DNA of 64,000 nt from the NCBI GenBank assembly GCA_003508835.1, contig PUFA01000027.1, forward strand, positions 3,596,001-3,660,000, given 5' to 3'. This document shows, piece after piece, positions 34,686 through 46,299 of this stretch. Each line of letters opens with the position of its first letter. Within the stretch, counting starts at the first letter, position 1. The notes below the pieces were generated by a model that did no database searches, was not told where the DNA came from, and worked only from the letters and a program-made list of their open reading frames with translations. This stretch comes from Eonycteris spelaea. Taxonomy: Eukaryota > Chordata > Mammalia > Chiroptera > Pteropodidae. A program made the translations under genes and the position numbers.

Positions 34686-36120
34686 ACTCAGGGAACAAAG
34701 AATGATATTACATACACCAAAACATTAGCTGGTATATCTCAGTGCTGGGATTACAGATGATTCTTATATTTTTCTTAATGGGCAGCTTTATTTTCACAAT
34801 GAATGAAAACAATGCATATAATTTATTATAAATTAACCCACAAGCAATTTGACATTATGCATGGAGGGCCCCCAGGGGATAGTACTTACATTAGAAACAA
34901 ACAGAACAAAAAGTCATTGTTACAATTATATGATGTTTTCATATAAAAATGTAAGTTTTCATAATGACCTACTGGTTCTAAAAGTGAAAACAAGTTCTGA
35001 TAGATTTCAAATTAGTTTAGTTTTCATTGAGACTTTCAATGTTCCCATTTGGTGTTTCAGTGTGTTTTGCCTATGTCTAACACTATTTCCAGATAGTTTG
35101 GGAGGGGGAAAAAATTAAGATTTTTTAAGGCAGTGTCATCACATTTTATTCTCATGTTTAAAAACAAAAACACTATTTTATCGTGCCCTTCTTTTATACA
35201 TACATATATGCTCTTCTTTTGATATATTTAAAAATATTGTTTCTACTTCTTCTCATGCCTTTTTGCAAATTGGATCTTTTTTACTTAGTGATTTTTGATC
35301 TCCCTCCAAAAGCTTGTGACAGCTGAGTTTAAGTGGTTGCTTCAGGCTACAGAAGTCAGATGAAATTGAATTATGCTTCCAGGCTTGGGATACAAAAATC
35401 AAGAAAAATTTTATTTAGTATGATTAATTAATCCAGAAGTACAGTAGTAGTATTATGATTATACTGTGTCTGGATCTTGGCATATTTTCAGCTGACATTT
35501 ACATGGTAAAAGAGAAAAAGGAATGGTAACTCTGTGTCTGGCAAACTGCTCCATAATAGATAGGCCCCGGGGGTGGGATGAGGGAAAAAAAGAATAAACA
35601 AGAGATCAATGGAAAGAAATGATGTTATATATTGCATGTGGGGGTTGGGATTTTTGAGATTCTTCTCACTATTGATTACCTCCTAGAAAATCCCATAATA
35701 TGGGATAATGAATGGCTTACAAGTCAGAGTTACCCTCAACACCATTTTTACCATATGCCTCAATTTGTCATGCATGGTGTTATAGCGAAAATTACTCACA
35801 ATGATAGTGACATACACAAGTAAACAATAAAAATGTTTGCAGAATGCCTGTTGAGAAGTGGCATTGCTAAAAGAATTGCCTACTCAAATCCTTTTATATA
35901 AACTCCTTTTCTTTATTGCAATAAACTTCAAAAGTAGATTACCTGGGATTTATGTTACTATCTAGTAGACAGCTAGAATACCTAAGGGACAAGCAACAGC
36001 AGAGGAGGAAACTTCTCAAGGATGAGGAAGATGGAGAAAGACAGAGAGAGAAAGAGGAGGGGAGAGAGGAGCGAGAGTATTAGGAGAGAACCCATTAACC
36101 ACTGTTGTAATAATATAAAT
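34685..36120. other. No gene seen; GA-rich tract at about 36030-36080
   Basis: Unique AT-rich DNA. The 89-codon frame at 34849-35118 has no recognisable domain. A purine tract of GAGA units lies near 36030-36080. Confidence 0.5.
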
Positions 36121-36124
36121 AATA

Positions 36125-36520
36125 CACAGTTACAAAGTCTGGATGGCATACAGCCATAAGCACAGGTTTATCACACACCTGTGGGTCAGATCTGCTCATC
36201 TCTGCTAGGCTTGTTCAGGCATATGCAAATTGGGGAGGGAAGTGGAGTCAGTTGCCCTAGCATGGCTGGGATCACCTGGGCTTCTCTTCAAGATACAACC
36301 AGGAGACTCTGCTCCCCTTCTTCCTCCCAGCAGCTGGCTAACTAAGGCATGTTTTTCTCATGGCAAAGGCAGAGGCCTGAGAGAGAGCAAGCTCCACCAC
36401 ACCAACATATTTCAAGCCTAAGTGCCCGTGACTACTGTAAATATCCCAATGGTCAAAGGAAGTCCCATAGTCTGAGCATTAGTGGGCCAGAGAAATAGGA
36501 GACCCTGGAGAGAGTGAAGA
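36125..36520. mobile_element. Probable LTR-type dispersed repeat, family unknown
   Basis: The ordered wording is cacctgtgggtcagatctgc, tctgctaggcttgttcaggc, then ttctcatggcaaaggcagag, then gagagcaagctccaccacac. It matches a common mammalian repeat that I recognise but cannot name with certainty. The orientation is not assigned. The 63-codon frame inside is not a gene. Confidence 0.45.
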
Positions 36521-37370
36521 ACTGTAAGCAATAACTCCATCATCAGAGGAGGTAAAGAAGAAGGAGGTGTGAGAGTGAGAGAGACCTAGAAAAATAATTT
36601 CCTTCAGATCTTCCCCAACCCATGGCCAAGCAAATGAGCAAATCATATTGGTAGTGGTTTCAACCCCTCAAGGTATTGGGAGCTTCATTAGGATTTATTT
36701 TTAAGAATTCTTGTTAAATAACATTGTGACTTTGGGGAACACATTCTGCTGTGGGTAACAACCCCATATTGGCAGCAACTTTCTTTCCAATATATTGGTA
36801 TAAAGTTTTTTTCTGAACAGTGTAGGAGAAAGTTTCTTTTCTAGGGGCCTGTGAATTTTCACTTTTCATTAATTTTAAATCATGTTGTCAGTGTGACAGC
36901 TCAGGGGCCTTACAATTGCAAACATCAGATAAGGCGAGTAGGTGTAAGTCAGGTTGCTCTCTGAAATGCACTGTGCCTAAGTGCTATATATGGATGAGGA
37001 TCCCAAATATACTTTCTGTATAAGAAAGCCAGTTAAAGACAAAGAATGTTTTAATTATTAAGGCATATATAGGAACACTTCCAGAAGACTGGCCTTCTTA
37101 GCTGGTTCTGTATTCTTTTGTGTGACATTGTGCAAAGAAAATCCTTTATGCCCCTTAAGAAACCTCATTTTCTATACTTGTAAAATGAGATGTTTAAAGC
37201 ATGTAGCAAACTTTACCTATAAAACTGAAATATCTATAGTGAAATATATTAAAGTCTATATAATTTTTACAAAACCAAATGTGTTTATACTTTTAGGGTT
37301 TTACAAGAGCTCTGTGGCATAAGCATCCATTCCCACAGATATATGACTTCAAGACAATGTCAGGATCAGA
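36521..37370. other. No gene seen
   Basis: Unique noncoding DNA. Confidence 0.5.
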
Positions 37371-37790
37371 CAAGTGCTCTGGAACAGACAACTGATTTTT
37401 GTCTGCCCAGCATTCTTTCCTTTGAACATTTACTGCTTCTCTACTGTGGGAATTTTGGGGAACTGTGCCCTTCCATCATTACCACCATGACTGAAAAGGC
37501 CATTTGACCCTAATTTGGGCAGTGAGACTCTCTCTCCTTGAAATTTAACTCTCAAGCAGTGATAACCAGAGATTGAATCCTATGAACATAATGCAGAGGG
37601 AGCTGAGCTGTCTAAAGAGAGAGACAGAGCTCCTAAGTTCTATTACCTAGATCTAAAACTAACTGCTCTGATTTTCACCTTTTCCAAGACTTAAGTGTTC
37701 CTTCTGGTGCACTCTCTCTTTTTAATAAATTGCTTTTTTGGTTATGTTAAACAGAGTCCATTTTTGTTGCTTGCAACCAAATAAAAACAT
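37371..37790 (+). mobile_element. Possible LTR-like repeat
   Basis: Ends with a polyadenylation-like taataaattgc and the phrase gtccatttttgttgcttgca, then accaaataa. This resembles the 3' end of some ERVL/MaLR LTRs. Diverged and uncertain. Confidence 0.3.
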
Positions 37791-38330
37791 GTTCGATAAA
37801 GTGAACAGAATCAACTGGCTTCTATCCTACTCTCATTGTAATTGGAGAGACTTGAAAGCCAATACCCTCATTTCTTCGACTCCCTTGCAGCTAGGGTTCT
37901 GGATATAATTCAACTTCCACCCATTCAATGCATTTGTATAAAATTTAAGAGTCTGAAATGAGCCGGAGGTCAGTTTCTTATCCTTTTTTGGCTCTTTCTG
38001 TGGATGAACATAGTTGTGAAAATCTGAGATTTCTCTGCAGCAGTGTCCCACTGTCCACTGGATAGTTTCCTTGGTGATGAGAAGAAGTTTTGGTTGAGGT
38101 GGCGGCAGCAGCAATGGCTATTTGCTCTAATTTCCTAATCCAGAAGCCATAGAAGCAGTAGCAGCAGAGTGGTGGCAGGTTCTTGACTTAGGCATGACTC
38201 CCATGGTGCCTCAGTGGTGCTAGCTGGTGAGTCAGTTCTGTATTATTCTGCAGTCACTTCTAGACACTCAGACTACAGCCTGATCCCTCCACACGTCTGA
38301 TTATTTTGTCAGTACGTATTCTCCACATTA
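37791..38330. mobile_element. Possible dispersed repeat, family unknown
   Basis: cttgaaagccaatacc, then gactcccttgcagctagggt and cactggatagtttccttggt, followed by a GGCAGCAGCAG patch, read like an old LTR-type repeat. The 93-codon antisense frame (37833-38114) shows no domain. Confidence 0.3.
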
Positions 38331-39060
38331 AATTCTTTCTGCTTGTAAGTACTTGAGTGGTACACATGGCCACAGAGTCACATCCAAATAACTGGGACAT
38401 AACAGGAACACAGGTAAGAACAAAAGAAGGTGTTGTATAGAGCAGGTCTGAAGGTATGGGTGGCCAGGCAAGTGCCACAAAGGAAGATCTATAAGTACTA
38501 CAGAAGAAGATGGGGGAGGGGAGAATAAAATTCAATGCATATTCTCATCATATCAGATCTCATTGTGATGCCTTGTTATTTCCATTTTCTATTAGATGAT
38601 CTATAATGATAGGGCTTTATTGCTTTACTCACTAAAAATTTTATTAAATGGAAACCCTGTAGAACACATAACATATCTAGATGTCCCTCAAAATGTGAGG
38701 CATTTAAAACTCTAAGATAATATTGATGTTTTTTTATCAATGGGTGTCTGTATTTTAATATAAAATGTCCTAAAGTACAATAGACTTATCAAAAGTCTCT
38801 ATTGCTATATAAATGGGATGGAGAGGTGAATCATAAGGTGAGACATAGAAATTGAGAAATAAAAATGGCCATACTTTCAGCTAGACTTCATAAACCAGAA
38901 TAGCAAAAATCAAGTATTTGAAATGGAAAAAAAGCATTACTTTTTATGCTACTGCAAAAATTCTTCTACAGAAAAAGGGATCATTTTAATAAAATGAAGA
39001 TCTATCATAATAACAATTTAGAAACAGAATGACTGATTTTTAAAAAGCTCATGTTTTTAA
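38331..39060. other. No gene seen
   Basis: Unique AT-rich noncoding DNA. Confidence 0.5.
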
Positions 39061-39073
39061 AAAAAATGTGTTT

Positions 39074-39169
39074 CTTGGGTGGTGAACACACAATGCAATG
39101 TATTATTGAATTGTACACTTGAAACCTATATAATTTTATTAACCAATGTCACTCCAATAAATTTAATTT
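39074..39169 (+). mobile_element. Severely 5'-truncated LINE-1 insertion with intact target duplication
   Basis: Only the last 96 bases of an L1-type 3' end are present: cttgggtggtgaacacacaa, acttgaaacctatataattt, accaatgtcactccaataaa. It is flanked by identical 13-bp direct repeats AAAAAATGTGTTT (39061-39073 and 39170-39182). These start with A's after a TTTTTAA context, as expected for cleavage by the L1 endonuclease. The terminal wording resembles bat L1 3' ends as I remember them. Confidence 0.8.
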
Positions 39170-39182
39170 AAAAAATGTGTTT

Positions 39183-40714
39183 TTTAAAACTATATAAAGA
39201 AAACCGCCCATAGACTAATAATACCTCTGAACAAGAATAGGTTATTTCGCTTTTTAGTTAACATTTTTAAGAAGCTGAGGAACAACTTTCTCAGTTATTG
39301 ACATATCAGATTAAAAATGCAAATAAAAGGGAATACTCTCTTAAAAGGAGGTATCTAATAAAACTTATCCAACAATGTAAACCACATAGGTCTCAAAATT
39401 AGTAGACCTGAGTTCCAATAATTGATGTTGAGACTTTGGACAAATCTCCTTACATTTTTATTTTCTGCCTGGAAAAGGACGGTCTTGTACAAATTGATAT
39501 TGAAAACAAAACTAAAAGTCCAGACAAGCAGAAAGGTAGGCATTGAGCAACAGGAGAATTCCAGACATTGAGTCTAACAGAAGGCCAGAGAGGAAAAGTT
39601 AACAAGAGCACCACAGAGCTTCACTTTTCAGCAGGCTGGGTATCTAGCAAGCTAAAAAGACAGGAGGCATCCAAGACAGGAAAACATTAACTAAAGTTAT
39701 TAGAGACTGAGGTAGAGACTGAATCTCCTGAACAAGATAAAAGTCCAGGGTGCACACAGGGGCCTAAGAACTAGGCTACTTTTACCAAAAGGATACATGT
39801 GCTGTTGAGTGTGGAGCCAATGACATTAGTGTTTGGAATTAGGACATCCTGGTCTCAGAGATGGGGGCAAAGAACTCTATAGGAAGAAGCGAGCCGAAGC
39901 TGGGGAACCAGGAACCCAGGTAGCACTGTGATTTTCAAGACATTAAGTTTCTCACTGAAAATTAACCAACAGAAGAATAAAGATTTCATTAGCACTTTTG
40001 TAGAACCAGAAAACCTAGTTCTAGACAGGCTGTATGGCTGTCAGCCCAGAAATTTCACTGTAAATCATTTGGAAAATCATGTTTGTCAACAGAAAATTAA
40101 AATGCCTTTAATGGTAGTTGCTTGAATGTCATCTTGCGTTTTCACCACAGTCTCCTTTCCTGCGGAGAAAATTTCAAATTTGTCATTATTATCCTCTCTT
40201 AGAAGTGGCTCATGGCAATTGTTGTATGAAACATAAACCGAAACACAACAATCAACATCCGAATAGGATGCCAGCATCGTACATGGAAGCAGCATGTAAA
40301 CCACACTGGGAGGAGAGTAGCAGCATATTAGTCAGGTCGCCAATAAAAGACAATGTCTAAATTCCCATAACTAGATCTGCCTTTAGAGTATTTTATGTTT
40401 TCCAAACGAGACCTGGGGTTTTCTGGAATGATGAATAGTAACACACTAAGCAGTAAAGTCTTAATCAGTACTTCTTTGAAATTGATAACTGAAAATTAAT
40501 CAGATCACTCTGTTGAGGTTAAGAACATGTTTATATGATACAGAGTTGCTCATTTCACACATGGAAAAATCCCAGGGACATTAAGGGTCCTATTGAGCAT
40601 TGAATTTTAAATGGTTTATTTCTGTACCTGGTTTACATGCTGTTGCTACTATATAAATTAATCTCTATATTCCCCTGCTGAGTTTTCAACACAATATAGT
40701 GGAGTGGAAAGAAT
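39183..40714. other. No gene seen; possible MIR at about 39400-39480
   Basis: Mostly unique. gacctgagttccaataattg, then gactttggacaaatctcct, is weak antisense MIR wording. Frames of up to 80 codons at 40086-40360 on both strands have no domain. Confidence 0.45.
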
Positions 40715-40860
40715 ATTGGATTATGTCTCCTCCTTCACTATGAACTTACAGAGAGCCACTGAGTTAGGCTTCTAAACTTTCTGAGACTCTTTCCCATTTG
40801 TAAGGATGTTCATACCCACTTCATGGATATGACCAGTCTTGTCATTAAGAACAACCCAAG
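40715..40860 (-). mobile_element. MIR fragment, antisense
   Basis: gagagccactgagttaggct, then tctgagactctttcccattt, then gtaaggatgttcatacccac, in antisense MIR order. Confidence 0.55.
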
Positions 40861-43824
40861 GGAAACTGTGTGCAAGGCCTAGTATTCCTTGAATGTTAGT
40901 TTCCTTTCTTTGTCTACATGTGGCCCCACTCTACTTACTTAACCATATTTCCTACTCACTTAAACCTATAACTTTTACTTCTTAATGTTCCTGCCTTGCT
41001 AATTGCCACTTCTCACCTTGTGTTATATTACTGTGACCCTATCCACGTCTGAAATGCAAATATGTCTGCACATAAGCATTAACAAAATGGAAATGGATCA
41101 TGTTATTTTTTTACTTCTACCTCTAACATCTTTTCTTACATATTTATGTAGATAGTCATTCCTTAGCTTGTGGATAACATATGGAACACACATAATAGAC
41201 TTAACAAAAGTTCATCTGTGTAACATTTATTTTCAATTCTAAAAATATTTATTCCTTATTATGTAGAGGATATAAAGTTGAGAAAGATCAATCTCTTCCT
41301 TTCTAGGCTCATTATTCCCTTAAGAAGAAATTTCTGTGATGCCGCATGTCATATTTTTCACTCAGCTAAGGTAGCTACTATGATATATCTTGTGTCTTTA
41401 TATTTGGTGAAATTCAGGTCATAGTCTTTTGCATGTGTTTTCAAGATAGTAAGATGAGATTATGTAGCCAATGCTGTAAATAATATGATATGTGATGACT
41501 TTAAACAAGATCCTATAATCTTCCATCTAAGCTATTTAAAATTCATATTATAGGCAAAGATTTTTTTTTTTGTTTGCCAAAAAATTATGGCTTGGTAGTT
41601 GATTCATTAGGAGTTAAGCAAAGGGCTTAGTGGTAGGGAGATGTAATCAGAACACAATCTCAAAAGGTGAATTACGTTTATCAATCAAATAAAAAAATGT
41701 TTAAGTATTAGAATACATGTCAACTCACGTAATTCTTGGCTTTCAGTCAATGGAAGGTGAATCTGGTTAACTATAAATACATTTTGTTGGTTTTGTTCAC
41801 GTGGTTTACAAAGCTACTACCTTGATTTATTAGTTCTATTCTGGAGGCTAAGCCTGTCCTCTTACAGAATATCCACTTTGTATACCATTAATGTCACCGT
41901 CTTATAGACTGAAACTTATTATGTTTACTAAGAAGACTTTATTTCTTAGAAAATAAAAAGGAATAAATGACATACTTCCTGGCAATATTTAGTGTGGGCT
42001 GATGTGGTAGGGAATTTTTATTAATTTCTTCTGGGAAGAAGAGGGACTACTCTCCTGCGTTAAAGAAGGTTACTTGGGGGTGATGGTCTTAGGCCTTTCT
42101 AATGGCCCATCTGAGAACCTGCTGAACATCATTACAAATCACAAGCTGGGGCTTGGGTTTTTCCAAGCTGGCTGCAGAGACAACTTGTCTAGGTTCCCAG
42201 TGAACAGCCACAGCCCACAGAGAATGTGTGTTTACCCAGACCTTTTCCATGGTTTACTTCTGAAAATTGGTTCAACCACATGGGAATCTAGTTAGACTCT
42301 TAAAATTATAATCTTTGACTGGCATGCAACCCAAACTTTTAAAATAGGATTTGGAAATCAGATTGGAGCTTTAAAATGAGGGAGAATAGTAATCTAAACC
42401 TTTATCAGGTGCACCTGAAATCCACTTTTTAAGTGATGGGTTCCCACCACCAAATCATCCACGTTTACTAAATACAACAGTGGGAAGCAGAATTTCAGTC
42501 TTTATGCAGCTCACTTGGGAGATAAAGGTATGTGAAAACTTACCTCATATATGACCTCTATTAAACTAGACATATTCCACCTAGATGCTTAAGAGGATGA
42601 ATTTTTATAGTATATGGTCAATTTTATAGTATGCACCTGTGGTAGTTTATCCACGAACAAAGGTAAGTACTATGGTTAATAAATTGAAGTGTACGTTTAT
42701 AAATAAACTATCTTTAGGAATGTTCAAACTATTACATCCGCATTTCTGAGTGCAAGAAGGGGACAATTAGGACTGATGCTTTATTTGAAAATGCATTGTT
42801 TTTCTTGTTAAGAATAAATCATAGTTATTAATAGAAAGAAAAATCTTACCTCTAGTAGAAAGCTAGCAAAATCTTACTATGCAATGAAGAACTTGCCTTT
42901 TCTAGTTCTAACATTCAGTAGCTGCAAGCAGATCATTGCCATAAAGAAGTATTTACCAATTTTAAAAGGTCTTGGCCCATCATAGCTAGTGTTAGATTTG
43001 GAATACAGTTTTTGTTGCCAAGGTGACAAACACTTATAAATATAACACATCTTCTAATGTGCTTTTAACTTGGTATTTTTATGGCTTTTAAATCAGATAC
43101 CATTAGCAAATATATTAGGTAATTTAGCTGAAAGACCATTTTCCTCTAACACTTTTTGTTACATTTCCCCAGGTATTTCAGTAAATGTCTGTTGTGACAT
43201 TCTACTCCTGCTAGGCTTCCAACGTAAGGGTATACATAAAGTACATCGGGTAAAGATGAACATAGATTATCTTGCTTTTTTTTTGTATTGATCACTGAAA
43301 AATTTATAAAAGAGAGTTAAATTTGTAGTCTCCTTGAAGCAAGTCACTGCTGCGGACAAATCATTGTTTCCATTGTTATTTTGGGGTCTACACTCCCTTC
43401 TCCCCTCAAATAACAACCTGGCTTTAAGATTCAAAACACAGAAGAAAGGGTTTTGGGGACAGCATGATAACTATATATTAACACTCCCCAAAACCTCCAC
43501 ACCTAAATGCTTTCTCTTAGACATCAAAAAAGAAGGCAATGAGGAAAATAATTACAATAGACCATCTGGAGTCCTAGTATTGCCATGAGTCTCAGTTTAT
43601 TGTCCAAACAATAAACCCAACAGCCCAGGCAGAGAAGGAATTAGCTATAAATTCATTCATTGGATTTCTTTAAAAAGGCTTGTGAGGTGGACATATTTGT
43701 CACAACAAAGATGAAATCAGATGAGACCTATTTGGTTCAAGCCCAAATTTGCATTTATTGTTACCTAGTCAGAAATTCTTCTTAGGAGATTGTTCATTCG
43801 TTTACTTATTCTTTTTTCCTGCAT
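40861..43824. other. About 3 kb of unique noncoding DNA
   Basis: No repeat, exon or RNA gene is recognised. The stretch at about 42000-42240 is complex and G+C-richer (open frame of 73 codons, no domain), so it is a possible conserved element. The first copy of a 21-bp repeat shared with 44619-44639 lies at 43338-43358. Confidence 0.45.
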
Positions 43825-43990
43825 TCATTCAACCAACAGACATTTAAACAGCATCAACCATGTTCAAAGCACTAGGAAGAGAGATGAGCAAGTCCAAGCC
43901 CCCAAGAATATAATATCAGGAAAAAGCCAGGTAAATAAATGAAGTATTACAACACACCAAAAAGGTAGAGATTGCAACAAAGAAGGGGGT
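43825..43990 (-). mobile_element. LINE-2 3' end, antisense
   Basis: ctgcattcattcaaccaaca, gacatttaaacagcatcaac, catgttcaaagcactaggaa, gagatgagcaagtccaagcc: antisense L2 terminus. Confidence 0.75.
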
Positions 43991-44109
43991 CAGAGACAAG
44001 TCCCCAGAGACTACAAATTGTTTTTAGAGAATCAAGATGGAAAAGAGGAACATATATTTTATTTAAATAGCAAAACGCTTGACAGTTAATGTTTTGTGTA
44101 GCAAATCCA

Positions 44110-44300
44110 GAATTGCTATTTCCATACTGTGTGATCCTGAGTGCTTCTTCAGTGCCTCAGTTACTCCGCCTATGTAATGTAGATAATTATCCTTGCCACC
44201 CGCAGAGCTCATTGAAGACTGCTGATAGGAATAATGGGATACCAGTGGTGAAACTATTTGAATTGTTTGGAAAAGAAAGATGCTATGTAAACACACAGCA
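44110..44300 (-). mobile_element. MIR, antisense
   Basis: actgtgtgatcctgagtgct, cttcagtgcctcagttactc, gtaatgtagataattatcct, gaaagatgctatgtaaacac in antisense MIR order. Confidence 0.75.
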
Positions 44301-44347
44301 TCCTTATTATTCCAAGCGGTAGCATTTTGGATAATTACAGTAGGAGG

Positions 44348-44348
<1 letters not shown>

Positions 44349-44403
<55 letters not shown>
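44349..44403. repeat. (TG)27 microsatellite
   Basis: 55 uninterrupted bases, the longest pure dinucleotide run of the TG/CA type in the window. A G-rich patch (ggtgggggggg) follows. Confidence 0.98.
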
Positions 44404-44404
<1 letters not shown>

Positions 44405-44579
44405 GGTGGGGGGGATTGTTTCTTTATAGAAAGGTAAGTGCTAATGTTGAGTTTCTCTAATAACTTTGGAAGCAATTTTAATCCAGCAGATGAAACATAA
44501 TAATCTTTAGAGTAAGTTAAATCCCTTTGTATTTCAGTAGAGTTTGTTATTTACCGAGGTCTTAGGCAATTTGACCGCA

Positions 44580-45340
44580 TTTATGAAAATCAGTGCCCAG
44601 CAAGCCCAGCTCTCTCTCAGCAAGTCACTGCTGCGGACAGGCCAAAAGCTTCTTTACAACGGACATGGGTAGGTGCGGGGTGGTGGTGTGTGTGTTGCGC
44701 ATGCCTGAGCCTGGGGCTTGCCAGAAAGAGCTGGGAACGAGCTGAGACTGGCTAGCATACCTGAGGCAGCTGTTACACCGTGGCGCCTAGATTCTTCTCT
44801 CAGACTCCAGGGTGGCTCCCCTCCTACTCTACCTCCCCCTCCCTCTTCCCTCTCTCCCAATCTCCCTTTTCTGTCCCTCTTCTCCTCTTCCTCTCCTCCT
44901 CCTCCTCCTCATTTTCCTCCTCCTTTCAGAGGCTCTCCAACTTGTCACTGTCTTTCTTAATCCTCCCTGTGACTTGGTGGGAGATTCGCACGCTCTGAGA
45001 CTTGCCCTTCGCTTGCCCTAGTTCTACTGCCAGACATTCTGGGACTATAGGCTAGGGGAAGAACCCACACCGGTCAGGGCATGAAGTCTCAGAGTAAAAG
45101 GACCCTCGCACTCTTGGGTGGTTCATCTTTCCTTTCACCCATTCATTCTCTGTCTCCCTTTTTCCCTCTTTCCCTCCCTTACCCTGGTCCTTTTCTCTGC
45201 CTTGCCCTCCATCCCTCTCCTCCTCCTCCTTTTTTCCTTTTTTCTCTCCCCTACCCCCACCCCATTCTCGCCTTGATTTTTGCGCTGGGGATTAGCTATG
45301 AATTACAAGGCAACCAGAGAAACTGACAGTTCATGGCAGA
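44580..45340. promoter_or_regulatory. Candidate regulatory region: CpG-bearing unique DNA with two pyrimidine tracts
   Basis: This is the most G+C-rich part of the window, with scattered CpG (gcggg, gcgcatgcc, acaccgtggcgcc, attcgcacgctc). It holds two long CT-rich tracts on the + strand (about 44820-44928 and 45125-45255). The overlapping 68-92-codon frames are low-complexity Ser/Pro/Leu translations and not genes. No TATA box or initiator can be assigned. It may be an lncRNA promoter, an enhancer or simply pyrimidine-rich DNA. Confidence 0.3.
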
Positions 45341-45500
45341 ACTACTCTTAGGTCCTGAAACCTGCTTTGGGCTGTGTTAACAATACGTTATGTATTAACT
45401 CGACCGGGATTTGCCAAGGCAATCCAGCCATCTATTAATAAAGGAGGCAGGCTGTATTAATGCCCCTTCTCCCCCTGGAAGTACTGCTGCTCAGAAGGCT
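45341..45500. promoter_or_regulatory. Candidate conserved noncoding element with MEF2-type site
   Basis: High-complexity unique sequence with two CpGs in AT-rich context. CTATTAATAA at 45432-45441 fits the MEF2 consensus CTA(A/T)4TAR, and a GTTAAC lies near 45375. This is sequence evidence only; conservation is untested. Confidence 0.3.
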
Positions 45501-46299
45501 TCCTCCAGGAGATGCTGAAGAGCAGTGAGGTTACATGATACATAGCTAAATGGTTGCAAGAATTAAAAAAAAAAAATTCAAGGAAACTTAGTTTAATATG
45601 GCCTCTCATGGTTTGAGATCGTTTTCCATAGGCTGCCACTGGAATTGGACAGAACTAGTATAGCCAATGAGAATGAATTTTCCTAGAGAAAAATGTCAGT
45701 CCTAAGCTAGCATGGGAAAGGCAAAGAACCCTAGACCCTGGAGGCCCCAACGTCCTTGACAAGGGTAAAAGGTATGTATCACCGATAGAAAGACCAGTGT
45801 TATTAATCCTAAGAGATGGTCTCTGGTTACATTTCTTAGACTTGAGACCCACTGACAGAAAAGAGCAATTACTTATAGTCATATTTTTTTTTAATTTGAC
45901 AAAGATCCCAATCATGGTGGATTATGTACATTTAATATCTCAATTAATAAGCCTTCTACAATAGTAACATGTCAACTTTGGTTCAAGAAATCCACTCCAG
46001 TTGATAGTCATCCAGGAAACGTCTTTCATGCCCACATATTAAATTTAATCTGCCACCCCTGTTTTATAAGACTTTGTATTCATCTGCTGAAGAAAAGATG
46101 CTTATTTTATCATTCCAGCTTAACAGCTTGCTTAGCAAAGCTGATAGGGGTTTAGAAGATATTCATCAAATGCCTATTTTTGTATATTTACAAAAGAGGT
46201 AGATTTAAGGGAGTTACCCAAAAGCAATATGTTTTTTTGTCCCACTGTTATCCTATTGGTCTTCCTTTCATTCAGCAGATTTATCTGTCATGAAGAATT
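45501..46299. other. No gene seen
   Basis: Unique noncoding DNA. An 86-codon antisense frame (45655-45915) has no recognisable domain. Confidence 0.45.

Noticed and set aside
42655..42670. Splice-donor-like AAG|GTAAGT
   Set aside because: No matching acceptor, coding frame or transcript evidence. It shows how often such strings occur by chance.
44654..45326. Several overlapping Pro/Ser/Leu-rich frames that might suggest a first exon
   Set aside because: They are translations of CT-rich low-complexity DNA in different frames and none has a domain.
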